A DNA stretch of 64,000 nt, from assembly GCA_025359185.1 (NCBI GenBank), contig JANYHF010000008.1:1-64000 (forward strand). Reading direction: 5' to 3'. Both the position numbers and the translations under genes were made by a program. This DNA is from Hyphomicrobiaceae bacterium. Its GTDB lineage: Bacteria; Pseudomonadota; Alphaproteobacteria; Rhizobiales; Hyphomicrobiaceae. Of this stretch, positions 27,973 through 38,900 are shown in pieces; the stretch's first letter is position 1, and each line of letters begins with the position of its first letter. A model generated the notes under the pieces. The model made no database searches and was not told the origin of the DNA. It saw nothing but the letters and a program-made list of their open reading frames with translations.

Positions 27973-28368
27973 TCGAAACCTCCGTGCTGCACTCAATCGG
28001 TAGCATGACGGGTCGGTCAATCAAGCGCTTAGGCTGTGTGGCTCTGGCACTGTGCGGGCCCGCAAAGGCGGCGAAGCCCAAATCGAACCGCCGATAACAG
28101 CGCAAGTGACTTGACCTGTACGCAACTCGGCTGCTACGCCTAGTCTGTCACTATTCTGCAACAATTGCCATATCTGGTGAGGCAGTTCTGCCCCGATGGT
28201 TTCAATCCTGGGGCAGTTTGTCGCGTGTGGGGCAAGTATATAATCGCCCTAGTTGCAAGACTGGTACCGACTGTGGTGCCGGGAACACGGATCAAAGCAG
28301 TGGCCGTATCGTTGCAAACACTTTGGAGCAAACCTGCCACTGTGCGCGTCCGCAACGCCGCCAAGGCC
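27973..28368. other. Divergent regulatory region upstream of ntrY
   Basis: The 396-bp gap separates the small coiled-coil gene (minus) from ntrY (plus). It contains a clear -10 hexamer at 28240-28245 and a TTGACC at 28111-28116 without a good partner. ntrB and ntrC, which lie here in many related genomes, are absent. The frame of ntrY stays open upstream to 28165, but that part would lie ahead of the predicted transcription start. Confidence 0.5.
28219..28245 (+). promoter_or_regulatory. Predicted sigma-70 promoter for ntrY-ntrX
   Basis: A perfect TATAAT lies at 28240-28245 with TTGTCG at 28219-28224 (15-bp spacing) or TTTGTC one base upstream. Transcription would begin near 28252, leaving a leader of about 117 nt before ATG 28369. 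The short spacing and weak -35 lower confidence, but the -10 match is striking in this GC-rich sequence. Confidence 0.45.
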
Positions 28369-30654
28369 ATGGCGCGCCTGCTCCTGCCGCGCCGCCTGCC
28401 CGACGATGGCCCCGAGACGCTGCAGCAACCCAGCAGCCCAGCCTTCTATCTCGGCTTGGTCATGGTCATCCTCGCCCTGTTGTCGGGCTTCGGGACCTAC
28501 ATGATCCTGACCGGGCTGACGCCGATTGTGCCGACCAATTTTGTCGTCCGCAGCCTACTGTTGATCGATCTCTTTCTAGTCTTTTCCATGCTCATTGTTG
28601 TGACCTTGCAAGTGCTCGAACTCTGGCGGGCACGGCTGCGGCAGGTTGCGGGCGCGCGGTTGCATGTGAATATTGTCGGCCTGTTTTCCGTTATTGCGGT
28701 GCTGCCGGCGATCATTCTTGCCCTGTTCGCCAGCGCCTCCTTGAACCGTGCGCTCGATCATCTGTTTGCCAAGGGTACCGAGACCATCATCATCAACTCG
28801 CTGGTGGTAGCGCGGTCCTATCTGCAGGAGCACGGGCAGGTCATTCGCTCCGATATCCTGGCCATGGCCAATGACATGGATGAACGGGCGGGGCTGTACC
28901 GGACCGACCCCGAGCAGTTCCAGAACCAGCTCTTGCAGCAGGCGCAATTGCGCAATCTGCCAGGCGCCTATCTCATTGATGGCCACGGCAGTGTGCTGTC
29001 GGCGCCGTCCATAGCCCTCAAATACACGCCGCCGCCGGTCCCGATGCTGACAGCGGCAGCCGCCGGTGACGTGGTCATTGTGCCGCCGCGCGATGGGCTC
29101 GACCAGGTCGGTGCCTTGCAGAAACTGAGCAGTCTGCCGGACGCCTATCTCTATGTCGTGCGCGAGGTCAACGGCACTGTTATCGAACAGGTGCGCGGGG
29201 CTGAACGGCTGGCGGCCGAGTACCAGCAGATGCAGGACCGGCGGGCGGGCACGCAGATTGCCTTTGGCCTGATGCATCTGGAACTGGCGCTCACGCTACT
29301 CTTGTCCGCGATCTGGGCCGGTATGTGGTTCGCCAACATTCTGGTCAGCCCCATCCGTCGGCTGATCAGCGCCGCGCAGTTGATCTCGCAGGGTAATCTC
29401 AATGTGCAAGTGCCCTTTACGCGCTCAGAAGGCGACCTCGCCCATCTCGCCATCACCTTCAACACCATGACCAGCGAGCTGAAAAAGCAGCGTGACGATC
29501 TGGTCAACGCCAATGGTCAGCTGTCGGAGCGTGGCCGCTTCATCGAGGCTGTGTTGTCGGGCGTGACTGCGGGCGTCGTCGGCCTCGACAGCACCGGGCG
29601 CATCACGTTGGCCAACCGCTCGGCCTTGCACCTGCTTGGCCGCAGCGATGATGAGCTTTCAGGCCGCGCCTTCGCCGATGTGTTTCCCGAAATGGCGCAT
29701 GTGCTGGAGAAGGCACAGACGCAGACCAAGCGCGACCGCGCCCAAGAACAGGTTGATCTGACAATCGCCGGTGCAGATCGCCATTTCATCGTGCAGGTGA
29801 CACGCGAACATGCTGGCAATCGCGACTACGGCTATGTGGTCACCATCGACGACATCACGGGTCTCGTGACGGCACAGCGCACCTCGGCCTGGGCGGACGT
29901 CGCCCGCCGGATCGCCCACGAAATCAAGAACCCGTTGACGCCTATACAACTTTCGGCCGAGCGCCTGCGCCGCAAATATGGTCCGACCATCACGACCGAT
30001 CGCGATATCTTCGACCGCTGCACCGATACCATCATCAGGCAAGTGGGTGACATTGGCCGTATTGTTGACGAGTTCTCGTCATTCGCGCGGATGCCGAAGG
30101 CGCAGATGGAGTTGCAGGACGTACGCGAAGTGGTGCGCCAGACTGTCGATCTCTTCCACCTTGGCCGTTCGGACATCGATTTCAAAATGACAGGCCCGCA
30201 GGACCCACTACCCATGCAGTGCGACCGCCGGTTACTGAGCCAGGCCATCACCAACCTGATCAAGAACGCCACCGAGGGTGTGCAGGCGGTGAAAGATCTG
30301 CCGGGCACCGACAAGGCCTATCGCGGTGAGATCGAAGCCAGTGTCGAAAGCCTGGATGGGATGGTGACGATCTCGATCATCGACAATGGCTGCGGCCTTC
30401 CCAAGAAGGACCGTAATCGGCTTGTTGAACCCTATATGACGACGCGCGCCAAGGGCACAGGCATCGGTCTTGCCGTCGTCCACCGGGTGACCGAGCAGCA
30501 CAACGGGACGCTTCTGTTGGAGGATGCGCCGCTGACAGCGGCCCGAACCCATGGAGCGGCCGTGCGCATGGTGTTGCCAATCGTGACGGCGGCGGCCAAG
30601 GCCGCACTGCCAGAGTTGATCGAAGCAGCGGGCGCAAGCCGCGCTGCCGAATGA
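28369..30654 (+). CDS. ntrY: Sensor histidine kinase NtrY
   Basis: NtrY is the membrane kinase of the NtrYX system, linked to nitrogen, redox or oxygen signals in alphaproteobacteria. Four membrane helices surround a periplasmic loop. HAMP (SPIRRLISAAQLISQGNL), PAS, the H-box RRIAHEIKNPLTPIQLSAE with phospho-acceptor His517, the N-box LIKNATEG and G-boxes DNGCGLP and GTGIGLAVV follow in order. With ATG 28369 the protein has 761 residues, a usual length. GTG 28300 is an alternative, while TTG 28165 lies upstream of the predicted promoter. ntrX starts 20 bp after the stop. Confidence 0.94.
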   Translation: MARLLLPRRLPDDGPETLQQPSSPAFYLGLVMVILALLSGFGTYMILTGLTPIVPTNFVVRSLLLIDLFLVFSMLIVVTLQVLELWRARLRQVAGARLHVNIVGLFSVIAVLPAIILALFASASLNRALDHLFAKGTETIIINSLVVARSYLQEHGQVIRSDILAMANDMDERAGLYRTDPEQFQNQLLQQAQLRNLPGAYLIDGHGSVLSAPSIALKYTPPPVPMLTAAAAGDVVIVPPRDGLDQVGALQKLSSLPDAYLYVVREVNGTVIEQVRGAERLAAEYQQMQDRRAGTQIAFGLMHLELALTLLLSAIWAGMWFANILVSPIRRLISAAQLISQGNLNVQVPFTRSEGDLAHLAITFNTMTSELKKQRDDLVNANGQLSERGRFIEAVLSGVTAGVVGLDSTGRITLANRSALHLLGRSDDELSGRAFADVFPEMAHVLEKAQTQTKRDRAQEQVDLTIAGADRHFIVQVTREHAGNRDYGYVVTIDDITGLVTAQRTSAWADVARRIAHEIKNPLTPIQLSAERLRRKYGPTITTDRDIFDRCTDTIIRQVGDIGRIVDEFSSFARMPKAQMELQDVREVVRQTVDLFHLGRSDIDFKMTGPQDPLPMQCDRRLLSQAITNLIKNATEGVQAVKDLPGTDKAYRGEIEASVESLDGMVTISIIDNGCGLPKKDRNRLVEPYMTTRAKGTGIGLAVVHRVTEQHNGTLLLEDAPLTAARTHGAAVRMVLPIVTAAAKAALPELIEAAGASRAAE

Positions 30655-30673
30655 TGACGAAATGGGGTGAGCT

Positions 30674-32071
30674 ATGACGTCTGATGTCCTGATCGTTGAT
30701 GACGAAGCTGACATTCGAGAACTCGTCAGTGGCATTCTCGAAGACGAGAAATTCTCGACGCGCACGGCACGCGACAGTGAGGAGTGCTTTGCCGCCATTG
30801 AGCAGCGGCGGCCGGCGCTGATCATCCTCGATATCTGGCTGCAAGGCAGCCGGCTGGACGGATTAGAGGTTCTCAACCTCATCAAAAAGCAGCACGCCGA
30901 TCTGCCAGTGATCATCATCAGCGGCCACGGCAATATCGAAACCGCCGTGATCGCTATTCAACGCGGCGCTTATGACTACATCGAAAAGCCGTTCAAGTCC
31001 GACCGGCTGATCCTGGTCGCCCAACGCGCCTTGGAAGCGACTGCGCTCAGGCGCGAAAACAAGGAGCTGCGCGAACGCTCCACCGTCAGCTCCGACATGA
31101 TTGGCAAATCGAGCGCACTGAACCAGCTGCGCGGCGCCATCGACCGGGTCGCGCCCACAAACAGCCGGGTGCTGATAACCGGGCCATCAGGAAGCGGCAA
31201 GGAGCTGGCGGCACGAATGCTGCACGCCAAGTCCACCCGCGATAAGGCGGCCTTTGTGGTGCTGAACGCCGCGATCATGTCGCCAGAGTCGGTTGAAGAA
31301 GAACTCTTCGGCACCGAAGACCGGCTCGGCGGGCCGCGCAAAGTCGGCGCGCTCGAAGCGGCCCACGGTGGCACACTGTTCATCGACGAAGTCTCGGACA
31401 TGCCGCCCGAGACGCAAGGCAAAGTGCTGCGGGTTCTGGTGGAACAGAAATTCGTGCGGCTCGGCGGCGCCCACAAAGTGTCCGTGGACGTGCGCATAAT
31501 CTCGTCCAGCGGTCGCGACCTGGAACGGCTGATTGTCGAGGGGCGGTTCCGGGAGGATCTCTATCACCGGCTCGCCGTTGTACCCCTGAAGGTGCCCGGC
31601 CTCTCGGAGCGGCGCGAAGATATCCCAGAGCTCGTGCGCTACTTTGTGCAGCAGATCGCCGCCGCATCTGGTCTGCCGCCGCGCACCATCGCCGACGACG
31701 CTATGGCCATTTTGCAGGCGCATGACTGGCCGGGCAACGTCCGTGAACTGCGCAACAATATAGAACGTCTACTGATCATGTCGGGCGGCGAACCGGATTC
31801 GATGATTACCGCCGAAATGCTGCCAGACGAGATCGGGTCAAACGTGCCGTTCTCAGCCAATGGCGGCTCTGACCACCTCATGAGCAAGCCCTTGCGCGAT
31901 GCCCGTGAAATCTTCGAGCGCGACTATCTCATTGCCCAGATCAACCGCTTCGGCGGCAACATCTCCAAGACGGCCGAATTCGTCGGCATGGAGCGCTCGG
32001 CGCTGCACCGAAAGCTGCGGACGCTGGGCGTCAACTCCTCGGATCGTGGTAGCGGCAACGGCGGGACATAA
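30674..32071 (+). CDS. ntrX: Response regulator NtrX
   Basis: NtrX is the partner of NtrY. The receiver domain has phospho-acceptor Asp53 in LIILDIWLQG. The AAA+ domain has the Walker A GPSGSGKE and the Walker B region GGTLFIDEVSD. A Fis-type helix-turn-helix is at the C-terminus (INRFGGNISKTAEFVGMERS). The GAFTGA loop that contacts sigma-54 is missing: ELFGTEDRL is followed by GGPRKVGALEAAHGG. The protein may therefore not activate sigma-54 promoters directly. Length is 465 residues. It follows ntrY in the same transcript. Confidence 0.94.
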   Translation: MTSDVLIVDDEADIRELVSGILEDEKFSTRTARDSEECFAAIEQRRPALIILDIWLQGSRLDGLEVLNLIKKQHADLPVIIISGHGNIETAVIAIQRGAYDYIEKPFKSDRLILVAQRALEATALRRENKELRERSTVSSDMIGKSSALNQLRGAIDRVAPTNSRVLITGPSGSGKELAARMLHAKSTRDKAAFVVLNAAIMSPESVEEELFGTEDRLGGPRKVGALEAAHGGTLFIDEVSDMPPETQGKVLRVLVEQKFVRLGGAHKVSVDVRIISSSGRDLERLIVEGRFREDLYHRLAVVPLKVPGLSERREDIPELVRYFVQQIAAASGLPPRTIADDAMAILQAHDWPGNVRELRNNIERLLIMSGGEPDSMITAEMLPDEIGSNVPFSANGGSDHLMSKPLRDAREIFERDYLIAQINRFGGNISKTAEFVGMERSALHRKLRTLGVNSSDRGSGNGGT

Positions 32072-32112
32072 GGCATTCCGCAGCCTGACACTACGGACAC
32101 CTGTCAGGCTTT

Positions 32113-32160
32113 CCCGCCCCACCCCATCCTGTCCTTCCCCCCTCAAGGGGAAAGGGACCC
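32113..32160 (+). repeat. Third copy of the fabD-fabG dispersed repeat
   Basis: This stretch matches arm 3171-3215 closely, including the shared run CATCCTGTCCTTCCCCCC and the following CTCAAGGGG. Only one arm is present here, so no long stem can form, although the small internal palindrome remains. It sits between the ntrX stop and the transaminase start. Confidence 0.7.
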
Positions 32161-32213
32161 AAGCGCCAGCCAGTTCTGCGCCCCGTAAGCCACAGCAATC
32201 GAGAGCACTCCCC

Positions 32214-33092
32214 ATGGCCCGCATCATCTATGTCAACGGCACCTACCGCAGGTATTCCGATGCAACGATCCATGCCGAGGATCGCGGCTTTCTCTTCGGT
32301 GACGCCGTCTATGAAGTTTGCCCGGTCATTGGCGGGCGGATCATCGACGAGGTGCCGCATCTTGACCGGCTGGAGCGTTCGATGGGCGAACTGGCCATCC
32401 TGGCTCCGATGCCGCGGTCTTCGCTTTCGCATGTCCTGCGTGAAACCGTGCGCCGAAACCGCATCGTAGAAGGCTGGCTCTATCTCCAGGTCAGCCGGGG
32501 TGTCGCGCCACGCGATTTCCTGTTCCCCGCTGCCCGCACGGATCGCACTGTTGTATGCTTCGCCCGCAACCAGCCGCTGGCCAAGGGCGATGCGCAGGCT
32601 GCCAAGGGTATTGCCGTCATCACCACGCCTGACATCCGCTGGGACCGCGTCGATATCAAATCAGTGCAGCTTCTGGCCCCCGCCATGGCCAAGGAGAAGG
32701 CACGGGCCGTGGGCGCCAAGGAGGCCTGGATGGTGGATCGCGACGGACACATCACGGAGGGCGCATCCAGCAACGCCTGGATTCTCACCAAGGCAGGCGA
32801 GGTGATCACCCGTCCTATCGATCCGGGAGGCATCCTGCGCGGCGTCACCCGCACGGTACTCCTCGACTTCATCGCCCGCGAGGGCCTGAAAAGTTCCGAA
32901 CGCGCCTTCACCGTCGCCGAGGCCCTCGATGCCCGCGAAGCCTTCCTCACCAGTGCCACGACCTTCGTCATGCCCGTAGTGACCATCGACGGCAACGCCA
33001 TCGGCTCTGGCAGCCCTGGCTCGCTGTCGATGCAACTCAGAGGCCTGGTGCTCGCTGCCGCTAGGGCGCAAGCCCACTCGCAGCCGGGCTGA
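32214..33092 (+). CDS. dat: D-amino acid transaminase
   Basis: This class IV PLP enzyme exchanges amino groups between D-amino acids and 2-oxo acids, mainly supplying D-Glu or D-Ala. The fold-type IV landmarks are visible: EDRGFLFGDAVYEV near the N-terminus, the PLP Lys in WDRVDIKSVQLL, EGASSNAW, and GGILRGVTR. At 292 residues with start ATG 32214 it is of normal length. Branched-chain transaminases share this fold, but the short length and motif details fit Dat better. It sits between ntrX and hfq, as in several Hyphomicrobiales. Confidence 0.88.
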   Translation: MARIIYVNGTYRRYSDATIHAEDRGFLFGDAVYEVCPVIGGRIIDEVPHLDRLERSMGELAILAPMPRSSLSHVLRETVRRNRIVEGWLYLQVSRGVAPRDFLFPAARTDRTVVCFARNQPLAKGDAQAAKGIAVITTPDIRWDRVDIKSVQLLAPAMAKEKARAVGAKEAWMVDRDGHITEGASSNAWILTKAGEVITRPIDPGGILRGVTRTVLLDFIAREGLKSSERAFTVAEALDAREAFLTSATTFVMPVVTIDGNAIGSGSPGSLSMQLRGLVLAAARAQAHSQPG

Positions 33093-33268
33093 TCCAAACC
33101 GCATCAGAAAACTGGAACGAATTGCCAGTATGAGTCATAATATAGGTATTGGCCGTGTCCTGCCACTAAGCTAATTTGAGCGCAGCGGTTTGACCAAAAC
33201 GTCAATCGCTGCCGTTTCGACAAAAAGACGTTGCTCTCAGGCATCCCAAACACAAACGGACACAAAAA

Positions 33269-33514
33269 ATGGCTCAAGAAAAGCCGCAAAGCCTCCAGGA
33301 CACCTTCCTCAACCACGTTCGCAAGAACAAAATCACTCTCACCATCTTCCTGGTCAACGGCGTCAAGCTGCAAGGCGTCGTGACCTGGTTCGACAATTTC
33401 TGCGTGCTGTTGCGCCGTGACGGCCACGCCCAGCTGGTCTACAAGCACGCCATATCGACGATCATGCCCGGCGCGCCGATCAACCTTCAGGACCACGAGC
33501 CCGGCGACGCGTAA
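33269..33514 (+). CDS. hfq: RNA chaperone Hfq
   Basis: Hfq forms hexamers that pair small RNAs with mRNAs. The Sm1 motif [19 protein letters not shown] and the Sm2 motif [10 protein letters not shown] are intact in this 81-residue protein. The C-terminal tail is short, as in alphaproteobacteria. The 176-bp gap upstream could hold its own promoter; a TTGACC lies at 33190-33195 but no clear -10 partner was found. hflX follows after 10 bp. Confidence 0.98.
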   Translation: MAQEKPQSLQDTFLNHVRKNKITLTIFLVNGVKLQGVVTWFDNFCVLLRRDGHAQLVYKHAISTIMPGAPINLQDHEPGDA

Positions 33515-33524
33515 GGCTGAGCCT

Positions 33525-34943
<1,419 letters not shown>

Positions 34944-34962
34944 TCGTGCCGCTCTCTACACC

Positions 34963-35781
34963 CTAACTCTCCTCCCGCTTGGCCTCGTCCCACAGCCGGT
35001 CCATCTCGGCGAGGTCCGACTGCGCGGGTGTCGTGCCCAGCGCGGCGAGCTTTGCCTCGATCCGCCCAAAGCGGCGCACAAACTTGGCATTCGTTCCGCG
35101 CACGGCGTCCTCGGGATCGATGCCCAGATGCCGCGCGAGGTTTGCCATCACAAACAGCAGATCACCAAACTCGCCTGCGATTTTCGCATGCTGTACCGGG
35201 TCATGCGAGCATGCGATCTCGGCCTTCAGCTCCGCCAGCTCTTCCTCGATCTTGTCGAACACTGGCGCAATATCCGGCCAGTCGAAGCCCACCTTGGCCG
35301 CTTTGTGCTGCAACTTCACGGCGCGCGTCAGGCCTGGCATCCCGACTGGCACATCGGCGAGGATCGAGACCGGATGGCCCGTCGCCTTGGCCGCCTTCTC
35401 TTCGGCCTTCACCTTCTCCCAGAACCCTTTGGCCGCGCCAGCGCTCCGCGCCGCGTCATTGCCGAACACATGCGGATGCCGCCGGATCATTTTGCGGGTG
35501 ATGCCATCCACCACGTCGGCCAGCACGAACGCGCCCTCCTCCTCGGCAAGCCGCGAGTGATAGACCACCTGCAACAGCAGATCGCCAAGCTCCTCGCTGA
35601 GGTCCGCCCGGTCGCCACGCTCGATAGCGTCGGCGACCTCGTAGGCTTCCTCGATAGTGTAGGGCGCGATGGTGGCAAAGGACTGTTCGAGATCCCAGGG
35701 GCAACCGGTGACGGGCGTGCGCAGTGCGGCCATCACGCCAGCGAGATCAGCGAGGGACTTTCGAGGGGGGTCTTCCGTCAT
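34963..35781 (-). CDS. mazG: Nucleoside triphosphate pyrophosphohydrolase MazG
   Basis: MazG hydrolyses NTPs and dNTPs to monophosphates and removes damaged nucleotides. The first MazG domain shows CPWDLEQSF, the metal site EEAYEVADAI and EELGDLLLQVVYHS. The second domain repeats the pattern in ELAELKAEI and EFGDLLFVMANLARHL. The 272-residue tandem form is the usual one. It is convergent with hflX (19-bp gap) and may be transcribed from the AT-rich region at about 35900. Confidence 0.95.
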   Translation of the reverse strand: MTEDPPRKSLADLAGVMAALRTPVTGCPWDLEQSFATIAPYTIEEAYEVADAIERGDRADLSEELGDLLLQVVYHSRLAEEEGAFVLADVVDGITRKMIRRHPHVFGNDAARSAGAAKGFWEKVKAEEKAAKATGHPVSILADVPVGMPGLTRAVKLQHKAAKVGFDWPDIAPVFDKIEEELAELKAEIACSHDPVQHAKIAGEFGDLLFVMANLARHLGIDPEDAVRGTNAKFVRRFGRIEAKLAALGTTPAQSDLAEMDRLWDEAKREES

Positions 35782-35899
35782 TGGCGGTCCTGGCGCAATT
35801 CAATGGTTTGCCACAAGTTACATTATCGCTGCCCAGGCCGCCATTGTGGAGAAAACAGGCAGCATCGGAGCGCCCGGCTGCTGTCGGATGAGCCATTCG

Positions 35900-35915
35900 C
35901 ATAATATATATTATG
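35900..35915. promoter_or_regulatory. Perfect AT-rich palindrome upstream of mazG
   Basis: CATAATATATATTATG is a perfect 16-bp palindrome in a locally AT-rich stretch. It lies in the 175-bp gap between the pepA stop and the mazG start. It could be a regulator-binding site or contain overlapping -10 elements for mazG on the minus strand. No -35 partner was identified. Confidence 0.4.
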
Positions 35916-35956
35916 GAAACATACGGAAATTATCGAATCAATATCAGAGAGTTGCT

Positions 35957-37462
35957 TCAGCTCTCATAATGCTCGGCCACCAGCCGGTCGAGCAGCCGGA
36001 CGCCGTAGCCCGAACTCCAGCTCTCCGAAATCTCGGTGCGGTTCGAAGCCAGCGCCACACCCGCAATGTCCAGATGCGCCCAAGGCGTATCGCCGACGAA
36101 GCGCTTCAAAAACTGCGCCGCGGTGATCGCACCGGCATACTGCCCGCCGATGTTCTTCATGTCGGCGTTCTTACTGTCGATGTCCTTGTCGTAGGCCGCA
36201 TCCATCGGCATCCGCCAGACCCGCTCGCCCACCGCCTCACCGCATTCGCTGAGCCATTGCGCCAGCCGGTCATTGTTGGAAAAGAGCCCCGCATATTCCT
36301 TGCCCAGCGCCACCATGATCGCGCCGGTCAGCGTCGCGAGGTCGATCATCGCCTTGGGCTTGAAGCGCTCCTGGCAATAGTGCAGCGCATCGGCCAGCAC
36401 TAGGCGGCCTTCCGCGTCGGTGTTCAGCACTTCGATGGTCTGACCGGACATCGAACCGATGATGTCACCTGGCCGCATGGCGGTGCCCGAAGGCATATTC
36501 TCGACAAGGCCAATGATGCCGACCGCGTTGACAGCCGCCTTGCGCCGGGCCAGCGCGTGCATCAGCCCGGTGACACAGGCCGCACCCGCCATGTCGCCCT
36601 TCATGTCTTCCATGCCCTTGGCCGGCTTCATGGAGATGCCGCCGGTGTCGAACACCACGCCCTTGCCGATGAAGGCGATCGGCTTGGCCCGCTTGTTCTC
36701 GGCGCCCTGCCACTGCATGACTACCAGCCGGGAGGGCCGGGCGCTGCCCTGGCCAACGGCTAGCAGTGCTTCCATCTTCATCTCGGTCAGGCGCTCAACG
36801 TCGAACACTTCGACCATGACGCCGGCTTTGGTCAGCTCGGCGGCCCGGTCAGCGAATTCGACCGGTCCTAGGATGTTGGCGGGTTCATTGACTAGATCGC
36901 GGGCGAGGAACATCCCCTCGGCGATGGCGCGCAGGCGGGCGAAGTGGCTGTTCGCACCGCTCGCATCCTTGCAGCGGATTGCTAACTTCTGAGGGGCTTC
37001 GGTAACCGCTTCGCCGTTCTTGGCCCGCGTTTTGAACTTCCGGAAGTTGTAGCTGCGCAGGGCGGCGCCAAATCCGATGGCGGCCGCGGCATCAGACGCC
37101 AAGGCACCGTTCGAGGTCTCTGCGATCAAGCTGCCGGTGCTTGCCTTACGCGCGCTCATCTGGCCGAACGTATAACCGCCGATCTCGGCCCAGACCTGCT
37201 CGCTGGCGGCTTCGACTTCGCCGCAGCCGATTAGAATCACCCGGTCGAGATCGCTATCGGAGGGAGCCAACACTTCGAGGGAGGTCTTGCGCGCGCCGGT
37301 AAACCGTGCCGCCGCCGCCGCCCGCGTCAATTGCTGCCCGAGCGACTTGTCGAGGGCTTTGCCATGGCTGCCAAGCGCCACGTTAGGTTGCACAAGCACG
37401 ATGATGGTCTTTTCCGGCTTGCTATCAAAGCCGGTGAAATCGATGGCGGGCATGTCTGACAT
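35957..37462 (-). CDS. pepA: Leucyl aminopeptidase (M17)
   Basis: PepA is a dizinc cytosolic aminopeptidase that removes N-terminal residues. The catalytic domain has IGKGVVFDTGGISMKPA and the family signature NTDAEGRLVLADAL, with the Lys and Asp metal ligands in place. The 501-residue length is standard. It is divergent from lptF across 238 bp, a widely conserved arrangement in proteobacteria. In E. coli PepA also binds DNA; nothing here tests that. Confidence 0.96.
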   Translation of the reverse strand: MSDMPAIDFTGFDSKPEKTIIVLVQPNVALGSHGKALDKSLGQQLTRAAAAARFTGARKTSLEVLAPSDSDLDRVILIGCGEVEAASEQVWAEIGGYTFGQMSARKASTGSLIAETSNGALASDAAAAIGFGAALRSYNFRKFKTRAKNGEAVTEAPQKLAIRCKDASGANSHFARLRAIAEGMFLARDLVNEPANILGPVEFADRAAELTKAGVMVEVFDVERLTEMKMEALLAVGQGSARPSRLVVMQWQGAENKRAKPIAFIGKGVVFDTGGISMKPAKGMEDMKGDMAGAACVTGLMHALARRKAAVNAVGIIGLVENMPSGTAMRPGDIIGSMSGQTIEVLNTDAEGRLVLADALHYCQERFKPKAMIDLATLTGAIMVALGKEYAGLFSNNDRLAQWLSECGEAVGERVWRMPMDAAYDKDIDSKNADMKNIGGQYAGAITAAQFLKRFVGDTPWAHLDIAGVALASNRTEISESWSSGYGVRLLDRLVAEHYES

Positions 37463-37700
37463 GGAGGGTTCCGGCCTGGAATTGGGGCTTGCCTCGACGT
37501 GAGGCGCAGCATCTACGTTATGGAGAAAGCCAGAACTGGCGCAAGCCAGAAAGCGAGTTTGTCGTGAAGACCAAGCTCCAACGGCACAAGTTCGCCGAAT
37601 TTAAGCCACCATGCCAAGGCAGCGTCATGGTCAGGGGTTTGGCTGGGGCCGAAGGCGCAGCATTTGCGAATCGCGCCAATGCAGGGGCAGACATAACCGG

Positions 37701-38900
37701 ATGACGCTATTCGGCCGCTATATTTTCCGGCAAGCCTTCTCGGCGCTGGTGATGATCCTTTTGTCGCTCACCGCGATCGTGTGGATCGCCATGGCCTTGA
37801 AGCAGCTCAACCTGATGACCAGTGGCGGCCAGAGCAGCTGGATCTTTTTCGAAATCACGCTGCTCATCTTGCCTGACATTATCGCCATCATCGCACCGAT
37901 CGCCCTGCTGATTGCGGCGCTCCACACACTCAACCGCATGAACGGCGATAGCGAACTGATCGTCATGACGGCAGCGGGGGCGACGGTCTGGCGGTTCGCC
38001 AAGCCACTCTTGCTAGTGGCGCTGCTGGTCACAGGCTGGCTGATCGCGGCCAATTTCCTGGTAACACCCTGGAGCCTCCGGGCCCTCAACGACGTCTTCA
38101 ACAAGGTCCGGACCGACCTGATTTCGCAGGTGCTCCAGCCGGGCCAGTTTGCTAGCCCCGAGGAAGGGCTGACTTTCCATATTCGGGAACGCAATAGTGA
38201 GGGCCACTTGCTTGGGCTGATTCTTAGCGACACCCGGTCCGCCGCCGAGCAGATGACATACCTTGCCAACACTGGCGATATCGTCAAGCGAGACGACAAA
38301 GCCTTTCTCGTGCTGCACGAAGGCCAGATTGTGCGGCGTCCCAAGGGTCAAGATGCCACCATCATCGAATTCGACAGCTACGTGCTGGACCTGTCCACGA
38401 TCAGCGAAAAAGGGCACGGCGAGGGGCCAAAGCCCCATGCCCGCTATCTCGGTGAACTTCTCAATCCCGATCCGACCGATTACTATTACACCAGCAATCC
38501 GGGGATCTACCGGGCTGAGTTGCATGAGCGCTTTGCCAGTCTGCTCTATCCCTTCGCTTTTGTGGCGATCGTCGTTGCCTATTTGGGGCAGGCCCGCACC
38601 ACCCGGCAAAGCCGGGGCAGCAGCCAAGTCTTGGCATTCACAATCGCGGCCAGCCTGAAGCTGGGAGGGATTGCGGCTGGCAATCTTTTTGCCTCGCAAG
38701 CCTGGGCCATCATCCTTGTTTACGGCTTGCCGTTGTCGGGACTGCTGATCGGGAGCTATGCGGCCTTTGCGGCCATGGCGCCGCGCAAGGCTAGACCACT
38801 GCCCGGTTGGATTGCGGGTCCGCTTGAGGGGCTCAGCGAGCTCGGCGCTCAACTGATCACCGTGCCGTGGCGGCTGATTGGCCGCCGGGGGCGCGCGTGA
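37701..38900 (+). CDS. lptF: LPS export permease LptF
   Basis: LptF with LptG forms the membrane part of the LptB2FG transporter that extracts LPS from the inner membrane. The 399-residue protein (start ATG 37701) begins MTLFGRYIFRQAF. It has three N-terminal helices, a periplasmic beta-jellyroll domain (about residues 130-285) and three C-terminal helices. The frame is open to 37611 without family similarity. The stop overlaps lptG by one base (TGATG at 38898-38902). Confidence 0.94.
   Translation: MTLFGRYIFRQAFSALVMILLSLTAIVWIAMALKQLNLMTSGGQSSWIFFEITLLILPDIIAIIAPIALLIAALHTLNRMNGDSELIVMTAAGATVWRFAKPLLLVALLVTGWLIAANFLVTPWSLRALNDVFNKVRTDLISQVLQPGQFASPEEGLTFHIRERNSEGHLLGLILSDTRSAAEQMTYLANTGDIVKRDDKAFLVLHEGQIVRRPKGQDATIIEFDSYVLDLSTISEKGHGEGPKPHARYLGELLNPDPTDYYYTSNPGIYRAELHERFASLLYPFAFVAIVVAYLGQARTTRQSRGSSQVLAFTIAASLKLGGIAAGNLFASQAWAIILVYGLPLSGLLIGSYAAFAAMAPRKARPLPGWIAGPLEGLSELGAQLITVPWRLIGRRGRA

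Noticed and set aside
28165-28368. Longer NtrY starting at TTG 28165
   Set aside because: It would start ahead of the best promoter (-10 at 28240-28245) and adds 68 residues not typical of NtrY.
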